A DNA stretch of 28,302 nucleotides, from the NCBI GenBank assembly GCA_049965935.1, contig JBMFVP010000018.1, positions 1 to 28,302 on the forward strand, given 5' to 3'. The position numbers were made by a program, and so were the translations under genes. This document shows, one piece after another, positions 21,251 to 28,302 of this stretch. The stretch is from Thermocladium sp049965935 (GTDB lineage Archaea > Thermoproteota > Thermoprotei > Thermoproteales > Thermocladiaceae). The notes below the pieces were generated by a model. The model searched no databases, was not told the origin of the DNA, and saw nothing but the letters and a program-made list of their open reading frames with translations. How positions within the stretch are numbered: the first letter of the stretch is position 1; each line of letters starts with the position of its first letter.

Positions 21251-22407
21251 CGCTTCACTTGTATTCTATATTCATGTATTCGTTCCTTAGCTTTCTCCCT
21301 TGCTTCCCTATGACTAGCCATGAAGCTCGATAGTCTTTCATTGAGCATTAGCTTGCATTCCCCACAGAGAAGTCGCCCAGCCCTGCAGTCTGCATATATG
21401 CTCCTGACCTTCTCATCGCTCTCCTGGAAAAGCAAGTGATACTTATAGACAGGGCAAATATCGGGGTTACCGCCAAGTCTCCGTTGCTCCTCGACCGTTG
21501 CTTGCCCCCCGGTGAATGCGTTCATTATTTTTCGCTTTACTGCTTTCTCGTTGTCAGTGACGTATATGGATGATTCAGGCGTCGATGCGCTCATCTTATC
21601 TTCCCCAGTCAAGCCGGGAAGAAACTTGCTGTAAATTGTTGCTGGTTTTGGGTATCCAAGGAGTGGTGCCACATCTCGACCTAGCCTGAAGTAGGGATCT
21701 TGATCTATGGCGGTCGGTATTAGCACTGGCACTTCTTCTCCATATAGGCTAGATGGGAGGAACGCCATTGCCATTTCCAATGTTGGAAAGAATGCTGCGC
21801 CCACGTTGGTTGAGTCAGTGAATCCAAAGGTATGCTTAAGGGTGGAGAGAGTCAAATGTTTCCCTATTCTAACCGCTATTCCATATAATAGCGATATGTC
21901 CTCCGTGTCAATTATTAAGTGCAGGTTACGAGGCTCAAAGCCGAGGGCTATTAAGTCAAGGGCATTCTCATATGCTAATCTATTCGTTTCCTCTAATGTA
22001 TAGCCCTCCTTCACTAGGAACTTCTCATCATCCGTTAACTCAAAGAAGAACTCTACTCCAAACTTATCCACGAACCATTTAGCCAGTATCCATGGAACTA
22101 AGTGCCCGATATGGAGATCACCACTGGGCCCCCTCCCAGCATAGAGGGCCCATCTTCCACCTGATGTATGCCTATTCAGCACTTGAATTAGATCTCTATG
22201 TGCATAGAAGTATCCCCTCCTTATTAGTGGATGAATATCTCCGGCGAGGGATTGGAGGAGCTGCATTTCTTCCTCTCCAATTAATTGAACGCCGAATTCC
22301 TTCGCAAGCCTTAGGTAATCTACTTTGCCTTTAACGCTCCAGGGCGTTACCGAGAATTCGCCTTCGCTTGCCAGATAGGTATCACTATGAAGCCTGGGTC
22401 TCCCCAT
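21247..22407 (-). CDS. trpS: Tryptophanyl-tRNA synthetase
   Basis: Class I aminoacyl-tRNA synthetase charging tRNA-Trp. The 386-residue archaeal/eukaryotic type begins EFSVTPWSVKGKVDYLRLAKEFG, then the HIGH box GRGPSGDLHIGHLVPW (His99-His102) and FFFELTDDEKFL, IDQDPYFRLGRDVA (tryptophan pocket) and the KMSAS loop GEDKMSASTPESSIYV (271-275). The C-terminal region has CRAGRLLCGECK, as in archaeal TrpRS. The minus-strand sequence just before ATG 22407 has an A/T-rich TTTTTAA only a few bases away, too close for a standard TATA, so the promoter position is unclear. Tail-to-tail with pyk. Confidence 0.95.
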   Translation of the reverse strand: MGRPRLHSDTYLASEGEFSVTPWSVKGKVDYLRLAKEFGVQLIGEEEMQLLQSLAGDIHPLIRRGYFYAHRDLIQVLNRHTSGGRWALYAGRGPSGDLHIGHLVPWILAKWFVDKFGVEFFFELTDDEKFLVKEGYTLEETNRLAYENALDLIALGFEPRNLHLIIDTEDISLLYGIAVRIGKHLTLSTLKHTFGFTDSTNVGAAFFPTLEMAMAFLPSSLYGEEVPVLIPTAIDQDPYFRLGRDVAPLLGYPKPATIYSKFLPGLTGEDKMSASTPESSIYVTDNEKAVKRKIMNAFTGGQATVEEQRRLGGNPDICPVYKYHLLFQESDEKVRSIYADCRAGRLLCGECKLMLNERLSSFMASHREAREKAKERIHEYRIQVKR

Positions 22408-22455
22408 GCTTAAAAATTATTCCCTCCCTGATCGGCTTTAGCCTTGTCTCATCAA

Positions 22456-22466
22456 TATTTATAAAC
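22456..22466 (+). promoter_or_regulatory. TATA box of rpl10e
   Basis: TATTTATAAAC centred 26 bases before ATG 22487. Confidence 0.6.
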
Positions 22467-22486
22467 TGGAGACGACTGGGTGATTC

Positions 22487-23041
22487 ATGCCTTTAAGACC
22501 AGGAAGGTGCTATAGGAGACTGAAGAGACCATATACGAGAACCAAGTACATTCATGGAGCCCCCTATGCCCAGATACCTAAATTCGAGATGGGGGCCACT
22601 AAGCCTAAGGATAGGGAGAAATTCACCGATGTAGTCGCGTTATTCCCCCTAGTCTCCGGCCAAATAAGGGTTAACTCCCTGGAGGCCGCGAGGCAAATGG
22701 CATATAAGTACCTCTCTGCCACTTTGACAGATCAAAACTTTTACCTAAAACTAGCCAAGTACCCGCACCATGTGATTAGGGAGAACAAGATGTTAGCAAT
22801 GGCTGGAGCAGACCGTCTCCAGGAGGGCATGAGGCAATCATTTGGGGTTCCCACGGGAAGAGCTGTTCAAATAAAGAGGGGAGATGTACTATTCTATGTT
22901 GAGGTTGAGGCGAAGAATGTGAATCACGCCAAGATAGCGCTAAAGAGAGCCATGTCTAAACTAGCGATCCCTTGCAGGATGGCCTTTGCAAAGAAAGGAG
23001 AACCAATTCTCATTCTAGGCAAAGAAGAAGCCCTCGCGTGA
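22487..23041 (+). CDS. rpl10e: Ribosomal protein L10e (uL16)
   Basis: Large-subunit protein of the central protuberance near the peptidyl-transferase and tRNA sites. 184 residues with the archaeal/eukaryotic L10e pattern: MPLRPGRCYRRLKRPYTR, ARQMAYKYLS, FYLKLAKYPHHVIRENKM, the loop GADRLQEGMRQSFGVPTGRA (about 105-124) that approaches the tRNA, and ALKRAMSKLAIPCRMAF. Full length. Its last 32 bases overlap the convergent gene at 23010-23345, a tail-to-tail overlap. Confidence 0.96.
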   Translation: MPLRPGRCYRRLKRPYTRTKYIHGAPYAQIPKFEMGATKPKDREKFTDVVALFPLVSGQIRVNSLEAARQMAYKYLSATLTDQNFYLKLAKYPHHVIRENKMLAMAGADRLQEGMRQSFGVPTGRAVQIKRGDVLFYVEVEAKNVNHAKIALKRAMSKLAIPCRMAFAKKGEPILILGKEEALA

Positions 23042-23345
23042 CTAGGGCTACTTGCCTAGCTACTTCGCCTGTTGAGAATCCCTTTTGCATTGCATCAGTG
23101 CTTATCCAAAGTATCAATTCATCGTTCTCTGCCTTAATCAGGATCCGCCCAAACCGGGATTCAACCATTCTACCAATGTCGTTTTCCCGCAATCCCAGGT
23201 ATTTTAACAAGTAGGGAAGTGCCTTAGTTATTCCAGGCGACCTGTACCTACAGGGCACGTAGTTTACTCCATTCTCCAAATAATTGCTATAATTCATATC
23301 GCATTGAGCTTTGATCTCATCTATATCGAAGTATAGCAGACTCAT
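23010..23345 (-). CDS. Uncharacterised small protein (111 aa)
   Basis: I do not recognise it. Mixed alpha/beta, soluble; N-terminal LLYFDIDEIKAQCD, a central CRYRSPGITKALPYLLKYLG, strand pair MVESRFGRILIKAENDELILWIS, and a helix STGEVARQVALVTRGLL. Two cysteines (about 15 and 32) and one near the C-terminus. Supported as real by codon structure and by a TATA box (GCTTTATAGG, minus 23367-23376) centred 27 bases before ATG 23345. Its 3' end overlaps the end of rpl10e by 32 bases on the other strand. Confidence 0.65.
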   Translation of the reverse strand: MSLLYFDIDEIKAQCDMNYSNYLENGVNYVPCRYRSPGITKALPYLLKYLGLRENDIGRMVESRFGRILIKAENDELILWISTDAMQKGFSTGEVARQVALVTRGLLLCLE

Positions 23346-23366
23346 AGTTCTCCCTAACCCAAGTCT

Positions 23367-23376
23367 CCTATAAAGC
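23367..23376 (-). promoter_or_regulatory. TATA box of the 111-aa gene
   Basis: GCTTTATAGG on the minus strand, centred 27 bases from ATG 23345. Confidence 0.5.
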
Positions 23377-23515
23377 TTTGATTCTTTATTTTGTTTTCTA
23401 GTTTAGTTAAGTTGTTATATAAAATTAATTATCCAGATTATGCATTTGTAATTGGAATGACCTTATGGTATAGATATTAAAATGCTTGTTCATATTTCGC
23501 TCCCCGAAACGCAAA

Positions 23516-23525
23516 GGTTAAATAG
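23516..23525 (+). promoter_or_regulatory. TATA box of the wHTH gene
   Basis: GGTTAAATAG, centred about 29 bases before ATG 23550. A Thermoproteales-style element for the two-gene regulator unit. Confidence 0.45.
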
Positions 23526-23549
23526 TATTAACATATGACTAACCCCTAA

Positions 23550-23927
23550 ATGTCGTTTAACCACATATTCGACACGAGAACTGATGCAGTGAAGGGTGCC
23601 GCGCTCCCGGCTTCTGGGGCGGCGGAGAGGGAGACTTATGTTAATCTTTATTGGCTTCTCGGCGGCTCCAAGGGTGGCCCAACACGGCTGAGGATATTAA
23701 TAGAAATCAAGAGGAGCCCCATGAATCCTAACCAAATATCGCGTCGATTGGGTCTAGGCTATAAAACAACAATGTATCACCTAAACATACTTGAGAAGAG
23801 CGGTTTAATTAAGAGACTTAATAATAAGTATGGGGCGCCATATTATACAACGGAGCTTGTTGATTCTAACTGGGCTAAAATTATTAAATTAGCCAGCAAG
23901 TTGGGGATCGACGCTGAATGGGATTAG
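23550..23927 (+). CDS. ArsR-like winged-helix transcriptional regulator
   Basis: 125 residues. The DNA-binding domain spans about 43-113: TRLRILIEIKRSPMNPNQIS (helix 1-2), RRLGLGYKTTMYHLNILEKS (recognition helix region) and GLIKRLNNKYGAPYYTTEL (wing), as in archaeal wHTH proteins with the T-x-x-Y-H-L-x-x-L core. A low-complexity alanine-rich N-terminus (AALPASGAAERE) precedes it. No ligand-binding cysteines typical of metal sensors are seen. Its end overlaps the start of a small membrane-protein gene by 10 bases, an arrangement frequent in archaea where the pair may act as regulator plus membrane-bound partner. Confidence 0.85.
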   Translation: MSFNHIFDTRTDAVKGAALPASGAAERETYVNLYWLLGGSKGGPTRLRILIEIKRSPMNPNQISRRLGLGYKTTMYHLNILEKSGLIKRLNNKYGAPYYTTELVDSNWAKIIKLASKLGIDAEWD

Positions 23928-24205
23928 TGGATCTAGTCATCGATACGATGCTGATCGGTTGCCAAATAATAATGTCGGCCCTAATAGTTAAGAATTATTT
24001 CCATGTGTTTAGGCTAAAGGCACCGCTCAGCTTCGCATTAGCCATATTATCATTTATACTTCTATTTCACAGCATAGTTATGTTCATACTTGAAATAGAG
24101 CTCTCCGCGAGTCTCCTCATTAAGTTTGTTGATTTACCATTTCTATCCCTATGTCTACTTGACTTGATTGGAATATGCGTAATTTATTATGTATCCAAGT
24201 TCTAG
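23918..24205 (+). CDS. Small membrane protein coupled to the wHTH regulator
   Basis: 95 residues, three hydrophobic helices: VDLVIDTMLIGCQIIMSALIV (about 4-24), SFALAILSFILLFHSIVMFIL (about 38-58) and FLSLCLLDLIGICVIYYV (about 75-92). No enzyme motif. It overlaps the regulator by 10 bases and has no independent promoter, so translation is probably coupled. It may control or anchor the regulator, or be a target of it; neither is shown. Confidence 0.72.
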   Translation: MGLVDLVIDTMLIGCQIIMSALIVKNYFHVFRLKAPLSFALAILSFILLFHSIVMFILEIELSASLLIKFVDLPFLSLCLLDLIGICVIYYVSKF

Positions 24206-24216
24206 GGTTAGCCGTC

Positions 24217-24250
24217 TGACCTCCTCCCCGCCCTAAAGGGTTCCCCTTTG
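24217..24250 (-). repeat. IS200/IS605-type right-end hairpin, orphan
   Basis: Read on the minus strand: GGGGAACCCTTTAGGGC followed by GGGGAGGAGGTCA. The palindrome CCCTAAAGGG (24231-24240) forms the hairpin, and the GGCGGGGAGGAGGTCA tail is the common right-end form of IS605-like elements. The 24206-24405 spacer contains no gene. GTCA also occurs on the minus strand at 24356-24359, which could mark a left junction of a small element of about 140 bases, but no good left hairpin is evident. Confidence 0.5.
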
Positions 24251-24405
24251 GGTGGTTAATTGATTCGTGGTTTACCGCCTTCATCCTCATCGCTTCACTG
24301 CTGTTATGCATGATAGGGGTTCAATGAGGTATGAAGCAGTCCATTAGTTTCAGTTCTTGACTGGGCTAGAGCAAAAGTTAATACTAAGTAATTAATGCTT
24401 AGTCG

Positions 24406-25515
24406 ATGAGAATCAAGAGGCTTGAGCTTTATCATGTGGTGATGAGACTCAAGTCCAGGTTCGAGACTAGCTTCGGCGCGTCACTGGACAGGCATGGAGT
24501 GCTGGTTAAGGCTATATTCGATAATGGGCTAGAGGGGTGGGGTGAGGTCACTGCCGATGAGGGACCGTGGTATAGTTATGAGACCGTGGGCACAGCTTGG
24601 TTAACAATTAGGGATTATATGGTGCCGATTCTGAGGGGGATCGATATAGTTGAGCCTAGGTCATTCATAGATAATCTAAGCAGGATTAGGGGTCATAACA
24701 TGGCTAAGGCGGGGCTGGAGGAGGCTGTGTGGGATGCTTACGCCAAGTCTGTGGGTAAACCTCTCCACGAGTTGCTGGGCGGGGTTAGGGATAAGATAGT
24801 GAGTGGAGTCTCCATTGGAATTCAGTCCAGCATTGATGATTTGATGAAGGCCATTAATTTTTACCTAGAGGCTGGTTACCGGAGGATCAAGATAAAGATT
24901 AAGCCTGGATGGGATGTGGATGTCGTTAAGCAAGTGAGGCGCGAATATCCCGATATTCCTCTTCAGGTGGATGCTAACTCTGCCTACACCTTAAGTGACT
25001 ACAGGATTTTTCGGGAAATGGATGACCTCGGCTTACTCCTAATCGAGCAGCCGCTTGATTATGATGATTTGATCGATCACGCCAAGCTTCAACGCGATTT
25101 GCTTACGCCGATTTGCCTGGATGAATCCATAAAGGGTCCCCTTGACGCTAGGAGAGCATTTGAATTAGGTTCCTGTAAGGTCATTAATATTAAGCCGGGA
25201 AGGGTTGGAGGAATAACTAATAGCGTAGCCATTCACGATTTCTGTAAATTAGTTGAGATGCCGGTCTGGATAGGCGGTATGTTGGAGACTGGGGTGGGTC
25301 GTGGGGTTCAGGTAGCTCTTGCTACTTTGCCCAATGTTAAGTTACCGAACGATATAAGCGCCAGCGATAGGTATTATGATGAGGATGTGACTGAGCCTTG
25401 GTTGCTGAACAGGGATGGAACCATAAGTGTCAAAAAATCGCCGGGCATTGGGGTTGAGCCTAGGTTGGAGGTATTGCGAAAGTATGTTGTAAAGCAGGAA
25501 GTGATTGAGCTATAG
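24406..25515 (+). CDS. Enolase-superfamily enzyme (o-succinylbenzoate synthase / N-acylamino acid racemase type)
   Basis: 369 residues of the muconate-lactonising subgroup. The N-terminal capping domain opens with MRIKRLELYHVVMRLKSRFETSFG. Catalytic residues can be read: KIKIKPGWD (K-x-K with the general base), LQVDANSAYT (Asp metal ligand), LIEQPLDYDD (Glu ligand), CLDESIKG (Asp ligand), NIKPGRVGGI (second Lys base) and IGGMLETGVGR. The K-x-K plus K-P-x-R-x-G-G pattern fits the OSBS/N-succinylamino acid racemase group rather than mandelate racemase or sugar-acid dehydratases. OSBS would act in menaquinone synthesis, racemase in amino-acid salvage; no other men genes are adjacent, so the choice is open. 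Confidence 0.85.
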   Translation: MRIKRLELYHVVMRLKSRFETSFGASLDRHGVLVKAIFDNGLEGWGEVTADEGPWYSYETVGTAWLTIRDYMVPILRGIDIVEPRSFIDNLSRIRGHNMAKAGLEEAVWDAYAKSVGKPLHELLGGVRDKIVSGVSIGIQSSIDDLMKAINFYLEAGYRRIKIKIKPGWDVDVVKQVRREYPDIPLQVDANSAYTLSDYRIFREMDDLGLLLIEQPLDYDDLIDHAKLQRDLLTPICLDESIKGPLDARRAFELGSCKVINIKPGRVGGITNSVAIHDFCKLVEMPVWIGGMLETGVGRGVQVALATLPNVKLPNDISASDRYYDEDVTEPWLLNRDGTISVKKSPGIGVEPRLEVLRKYVVKQEVIEL

Positions 25516-25638
25516 TAAAGTGTGGGGCATTCCTCGGCGTCTTGCTGGCGTGGTTATTTATAATTTCTATTTCATAATTTAATTAATTATTTAAAAAACT
25601 ATGGGAAAATAATGTATTACTAACGTTATTTTAAAGAA

Positions 25639-25650
25639 AAATATTTAAAC
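25639..25650 (+). promoter_or_regulatory. TATA box supporting the GTG start of the MFS gene
   Basis: AAATATTTAAAC is centred 26 bases before the GTG at 25671, which makes that GTG the natural leaderless start. Confidence 0.55.
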
Positions 25651-25670
25651 ATTAGGACTAAGGAAAAACA

Positions 25671-27002
25671 GTGAAGAACAGGAAAGGCGATATAAGATCC
25701 CGAGTCGCCGGCTCAAATCCAAGCACTGGCATTGGAAGCACGAATAACAATGCAGCAATGCGGACCCAAGGATTTCCCTGGGGATCAATAATAGCGCTGG
25801 CAATGGGCATGCTAGTTTACGGCGTAGCGGAAAGCTATGGACCCGTGGCTGCCATAGGTAACATAATACCAACTAAGTATGCATTCCTAGCGCTTAGCCT
25901 GCCATATATAGCGGGCGGCTTCGGTTCCCTGCTCTCCGGCTACTTGACCGACAGCATTGGCCGCAGGAACTCATTCATTCTCACGGCCGCCCTAATACTC
26001 GCCGGAGTAGCAATATACGTCGCCGCAGGCTCTAATATGATTGCCTTAGTCACATCATTCATATTGATAGGAATGGCGGCCATAGGGCTCGAGACTCCCG
26101 TATTATCTATAATAGCGGAATCGGTTCCAGCCAAGTGGCGGGGCAATATTGAGGTAATTGTTCAGAACTTCGGTAATCTGGGGGTAGCCATAGTGTTCAT
26201 CCCGCTCCTCCTAGGCTTCACTGCGCTCCAAACAGAGGTAGCCATAGTCCTCCTCTTCCTAGCTCCCCTTGCTGCCTTGATAATTGGTTACTTCATGGTG
26301 GAGGAGTCGCTTCCATGGAAGGCATTGGCCGGCAAGACCGATCTGGACGTAAACGAAGCATGGAAATCAATAGACGGAGAGACAGAGCCAGTCGCACCGA
26401 CCCTAAGCATCCCGCTCAGATTCCTCATAATAACCATAATAGGCATTGCCCAAGACGTTGCATTCGTCTATATAACGTATGATGTTGGCTTCCTCTACTT
26501 CTCAAGCAGCCTAGCCAGCGAGATACCGTTAATCGGCGGCCTCATGATGGTAGTTGTTGGAATAATATTCGGAGCAGCCATTGTTCACCGCGTGTCTAGG
26601 AAGGCGGCCTCGCTAGCATCATATGGATTATTGGCCCTGCTATGGATAGTTTTATGGATATATGAGGCAATGACTAGGGACACATCCAGCACTACACTTC
26701 TAGTCCTCACCGCGCTTCTATTCATACCCGTGGAAACTACGTGGGGTGTTAGGGCAATGCTGGAGCCAGAGATGTTCCCAACCCACATGAGGGGCAAGTA
26801 TGTCTCATATGTGAGAACGCTTGTCTGGATAATTGCCGGCACAATAACAGGTATACTGTCCCTCTACGTCCTCTCATTTAATGCTGAGGCAGCTATAGTG
26901 ACGGCGATATTCCTCACGGCTCTAGCAATGACGCTCCTATGGTACCTCAAGGGATTCGAAACTGGAAAGAAGAGCTTGGTTGGGCACGACATAGCTAAGT
27001 AA
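25671..27002 (+). CDS. Major facilitator superfamily transporter
   Basis: 443 residues, about 12 transmembrane helices after a 35-residue hydrophilic N-terminus. The MFS motif A between helices 2 and 3 is clear (GYLTDSIGRRNSF), and the second half carries the sugar/acid-porter signature VETTWGVRAMLEPEMFPTHMRGK. The central loop after helix 6 (LPWKALAGKTDLDVNEAWKS) is charged, as usual. It probably moves an organic anion or sugar by proton coupling; the substrate cannot be told. It starts with GTG. Note the run of G/C-rich codons in the N-terminal region compared with the AT-rich upstream spacer. Confidence 0.9.
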   Translation: MKNRKGDIRSRVAGSNPSTGIGSTNNNAAMRTQGFPWGSIIALAMGMLVYGVAESYGPVAAIGNIIPTKYAFLALSLPYIAGGFGSLLSGYLTDSIGRRNSFILTAALILAGVAIYVAAGSNMIALVTSFILIGMAAIGLETPVLSIIAESVPAKWRGNIEVIVQNFGNLGVAIVFIPLLLGFTALQTEVAIVLLFLAPLAALIIGYFMVEESLPWKALAGKTDLDVNEAWKSIDGETEPVAPTLSIPLRFLIITIIGIAQDVAFVYITYDVGFLYFSSSLASEIPLIGGLMMVVVGIIFGAAIVHRVSRKAASLASYGLLALLWIVLWIYEAMTRDTSSTTLLVLTALLFIPVETTWGVRAMLEPEMFPTHMRGKYVSYVRTLVWIIAGTITGILSLYVLSFNAEAAIVTAIFLTALAMTLLWYLKGFETGKKSLVGHDIAK

Positions 27003-27062
27003 TGCGGCTAAAAATCGCTTATTTTTGCTTCGCCATTGTTATGCACGAGGCGAGGGGTAAAA

Positions 27063-27071
27063 TTAAAAAAC
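27063..27071 (+). promoter_or_regulatory. TATA box of the tRNA gene
   Basis: TTAAAAAAC, centred 27 bases before the first base of the tRNA. Confidence 0.5.
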
Positions 27072-27093
27072 AAAAGTGTACAGGCATATATGA

Positions 27094-27167
27094 GGGCCCG
27101 TGGCTTAGCCAGGTGGAGCGGCCGGCTCATAACCGGTAGGCCCCGGGTTCAAATCCCGGCGGGCCCA
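27094..27167 (+). tRNA. tRNA with CAU anticodon, probably Ile2 (or elongator Met)
   Basis: Full cloverleaf without intron: acceptor GGGCCCG/CGGGCCC (27094-27100 with 27160-27166), D-stem GCTT/GAGC, anticodon stem around loop CTCATAA with CAT at 27128-27130, T-arm CCGGG-TTCAAAT-CCCGG, discriminator A at 27167. CCA is not encoded (TCA follows). It is not the initiator, because the anticodon stem lacks the three G-C pairs. The GGGCCCG acceptor resembles archaeal tRNA-Ile2, whose C34 is changed to agmatidine to read AUA; elongator Met cannot be ruled out. Confidence 0.93.
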
Positions 27168-27189
27168 TCATTAATGAATTAACGGGTTA

Positions 27190-28083
27190 TTATTGGTTTG
27201 CTGCTTTAGATGGAAGCTTGTTTCTGGTTAGTCTTAGAAGACGAGTAACCCACTCCCTTGGTTTCACGAAGCCGTCCTCGAAGTCGACTAGCCCCTTCTC
27301 TTTTAGTTCATCTACATTTATGCCAATGCCTTCTGCAGCTTGTTTTTGCATTCCTTTTCCTATTTTCCTTAGTTCCCTCATGTACTTCTCATCCATGGCT
27401 AGGGGTAAACTGAGAAGCGAGACTACTTCATTAAAGCCTTCATGCTTATAAACTATCCTCCAGGCTCCAGCCATCATTGCCATTATTGTTATGTACGCTG
27501 CCTCAGCCTTAAATCCAGCCGTTGAATTAACGATCACTTTATAGCCTTGCTTTGTCTTATTTATTATGATTCTAGCGAATTTGTCTACGAGCTCCATTAA
27601 GCCATCATTAAAGAATTCAGGGCTTGAGCCAAATCCCCTTAAAATAGTGGGCTTATTTACTTTGATTTTAGCATTTCTGGCTAGTCCGGCTCTTTTCTTG
27701 AAATCATCAGAATTCATTACTATATAATTATAAATTATCTTGGCGCAAAACTTGGATGCGCCAGTATCAGTTGGATAAAAGAATAGCTCCAGCTCATCAA
27801 CTACGTTGCCCTGAATTATTTTTAATGAGTTTATTATTGAATTAAGCTCGGCGCTATATTTTTCCGGGTTCAACTTAACAATTTCTAGCACTTCCCTAAA
27901 TATGGGACTGGCAAGCGTTGCCCGCTTATCTAGCTCTTTTTGTATATCATCATACACGGCAGCCCGCGACGGGCCTTTATTTAGCAAATCCTGTAGCTTC
28001 TTGCTCTTCTGCCCATTATCTCTTTCGAGATTATTTAAAATACTTGTGCCCACGGTTGTTGCTATCGCCAGTTTCAGTCCCAT
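27190..28083 (-). CDS. CARF-domain CRISPR-associated protein (APE2256/Csx1/Crn1-like)
   Basis: 297 residues with a Rossmann CARF domain at about 1-228: strand LAIATTVGTSILNNLE (Thr10, Ser14), ELELFFYPTDTGASKFCAKI, ILRGFGSSPEFFNDGLMELV, and the signature YKVIVNSTAGFKAEAAYITI (186-192), usually N-x-T-G-G-F-K, then WRIVYKHEGFNEVVSLLSLPL. CARF domains bind cyclic oligoadenylate made by Cas10 of type III CRISPR systems. The C-terminal 65 residues look like a winged-helix region, and no HEPN catalytic R-x4-6-H is visible there. Ser14 and Lys192 are where Crn1 ring nucleases place catalytic residues, so it could degrade the second messenger rather than act as effector. TATA-like GCTTTAAAAC precedes it. 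Confidence 0.85.
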   Translation of the reverse strand: MGLKLAIATTVGTSILNNLERDNGQKSKKLQDLLNKGPSRAAVYDDIQKELDKRATLASPIFREVLEIVKLNPEKYSAELNSIINSLKIIQGNVVDELELFFYPTDTGASKFCAKIIYNYIVMNSDDFKKRAGLARNAKIKVNKPTILRGFGSSPEFFNDGLMELVDKFARIIINKTKQGYKVIVNSTAGFKAEAAYITIMAMMAGAWRIVYKHEGFNEVVSLLSLPLAMDEKYMRELRKIGKGMQKQAAEGIGINVDELKEKGLVDFEDGFVKPREWVTRLLRLTRNKLPSKAANQ

Positions 28084-28103
28084 AATAAAATAATATTATT
28101 ATA

Positions 28104-28113
28104 GTTTTAAAGC
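28104..28113 (-). promoter_or_regulatory. TATA box of the CARF gene
   Basis: GCTTTAAAAC on the minus strand, centred 25 bases before ATG 28083. Confidence 0.5.
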
Positions 28114-28217
28114 TTTCTTGTTATAAGTATCTTCAAAGCATCTTTAGCATTTTGTTTTTCATCTATTATAATTAATTTAGATTATTGATGACAAATAGTG
28201 TTCTATAGCATTTTCCT

Positions 28218-28302
28218 CTAGCTAGAGGTAGTTGTTTCTTCTTCTAGGTACCATTCTAGTATGTATTCTTTTTGGTCTGCTATTGTTCTTGCTTCTTCGT
28301 AT
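28218..28302 (-). CDS. C-terminal end of a further gene (partial)
   Basis: At the right edge a minus-strand frame is open for 27 codons and stops with TAG at 28220-28218. It reads YEEARTIADQKEYILEWYLE followed by EETTTSS: an acidic helical tail. No Met-start is needed since the gene extends outside. AGA/ATA/GAA codon choice agrees with a coding tail. If genuine it may belong to a cas cluster beyond the window, but the family cannot be told. Confidence 0.4.
   Translation of the reverse strand, partial: YEEARTIADQKEYILEWYLEEETTTSS

Noticed and set aside
27209..27214. R-x4-H string (RIVYKH) in the CARF protein as a HEPN RNase motif
   Set aside because: It lies in the CARF core (residues 209-214) in the strand before HEGF, not in a C-terminal HEPN domain. 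The coordinates given are only nominal for the gene.
28084..28217. CRISPR array or leader in the AT-rich right-hand spacer
   Set aside because: No repeated unit of 20-40 bases is visible; only AT-rich promoter sequence of the CARF gene.

Overview
The window reads as chromosomal DNA of a thermophilic crenarchaeon of the Thermoproteales (Thermocladium/Caldivirga/Vulcanisaeta-like; the genus is my inference). Supporting signs are archaeal Rpo11, Csl4, L10e (uL16), AdkA-type adenylate kinase, a QueF-like archaeosine enzyme, tungsten-type GAPOR, a nucleoside diphosphate kinase with the long crenarchaeal insert, a box C/D sRNA, and A/T-rich boxes about 25-30 bases before many start codons (leaderless transcription). 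Gene density is high and strands alternate often.

Layout. 1-2697: end of ndk, a possible tiny ORF, then an uncharacterised protein paired with a B12-type radical SAM enzyme. 2722-4715: TusA-like protein and the sdhB-sdhC-sdhD operon without sdhA. 4773-9235: a four-CBS protein with a ribosome-hibernation (HPF)-like tail, a large MMPL/RND membrane protein and a HAD phosphatase. 9480-11956: a membrane protein with a beta-rich FHA-like tail, adenylate kinase, QueF-like, and a possible arcadin-1. 11958-14318: GAPOR divergent from a two-CBS protein. 14573-17208: rpo11 with an overlapping 59-residue gene, a 222-base structured insertion, peroxiredoxin, csl4 with a DUF2067-like partner, then a box C/D sRNA. 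17333-18924: permuted GTPase overlapping a catalytically degenerate primase-like protein. 19004-23345: LigB-type dioxygenase, pyruvate kinase, TrpRS, L10e and a small unknown. 23550-27002: wHTH/membrane-protein pair, enolase-superfamily enzyme, MFS transporter. 27094-28302: tRNA(CAU), a CARF-domain CRISPR-associated protein and the tail of one more minus-strand gene.

Functional links. GAPOR and pyruvate kinase are both steps of the lower glycolytic trunk; SdhBCD feeds the quinone pool; Rpo11, Csl4, L10e, TrpRS, QueF-like, tRNA and the sRNA form an information-processing background. The CARF protein is expected to bind cyclic oligoadenylate made by a type III CRISPR system, so a CRISPR locus may lie beyond the right edge; no array is visible here.

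The most unusual signals are (i) an apparent complete non-autonomous IS200/IS605-type element (PATE-like) at 15060-15279 with a hairpin at each end and matching GTTCACTC at both junctions, plus four orphan end-like hairpins elsewhere and no transposase; (ii) the CBS-HPF fusion; (iii) the degenerate primase in a translationally coupled pair; (iv) a C/D sRNA whose D guide matches a universally conserved 16S rRNA segment; (v) a 59-residue gene overlapping rpo11. All family calls are from reading motifs; no database search was run.
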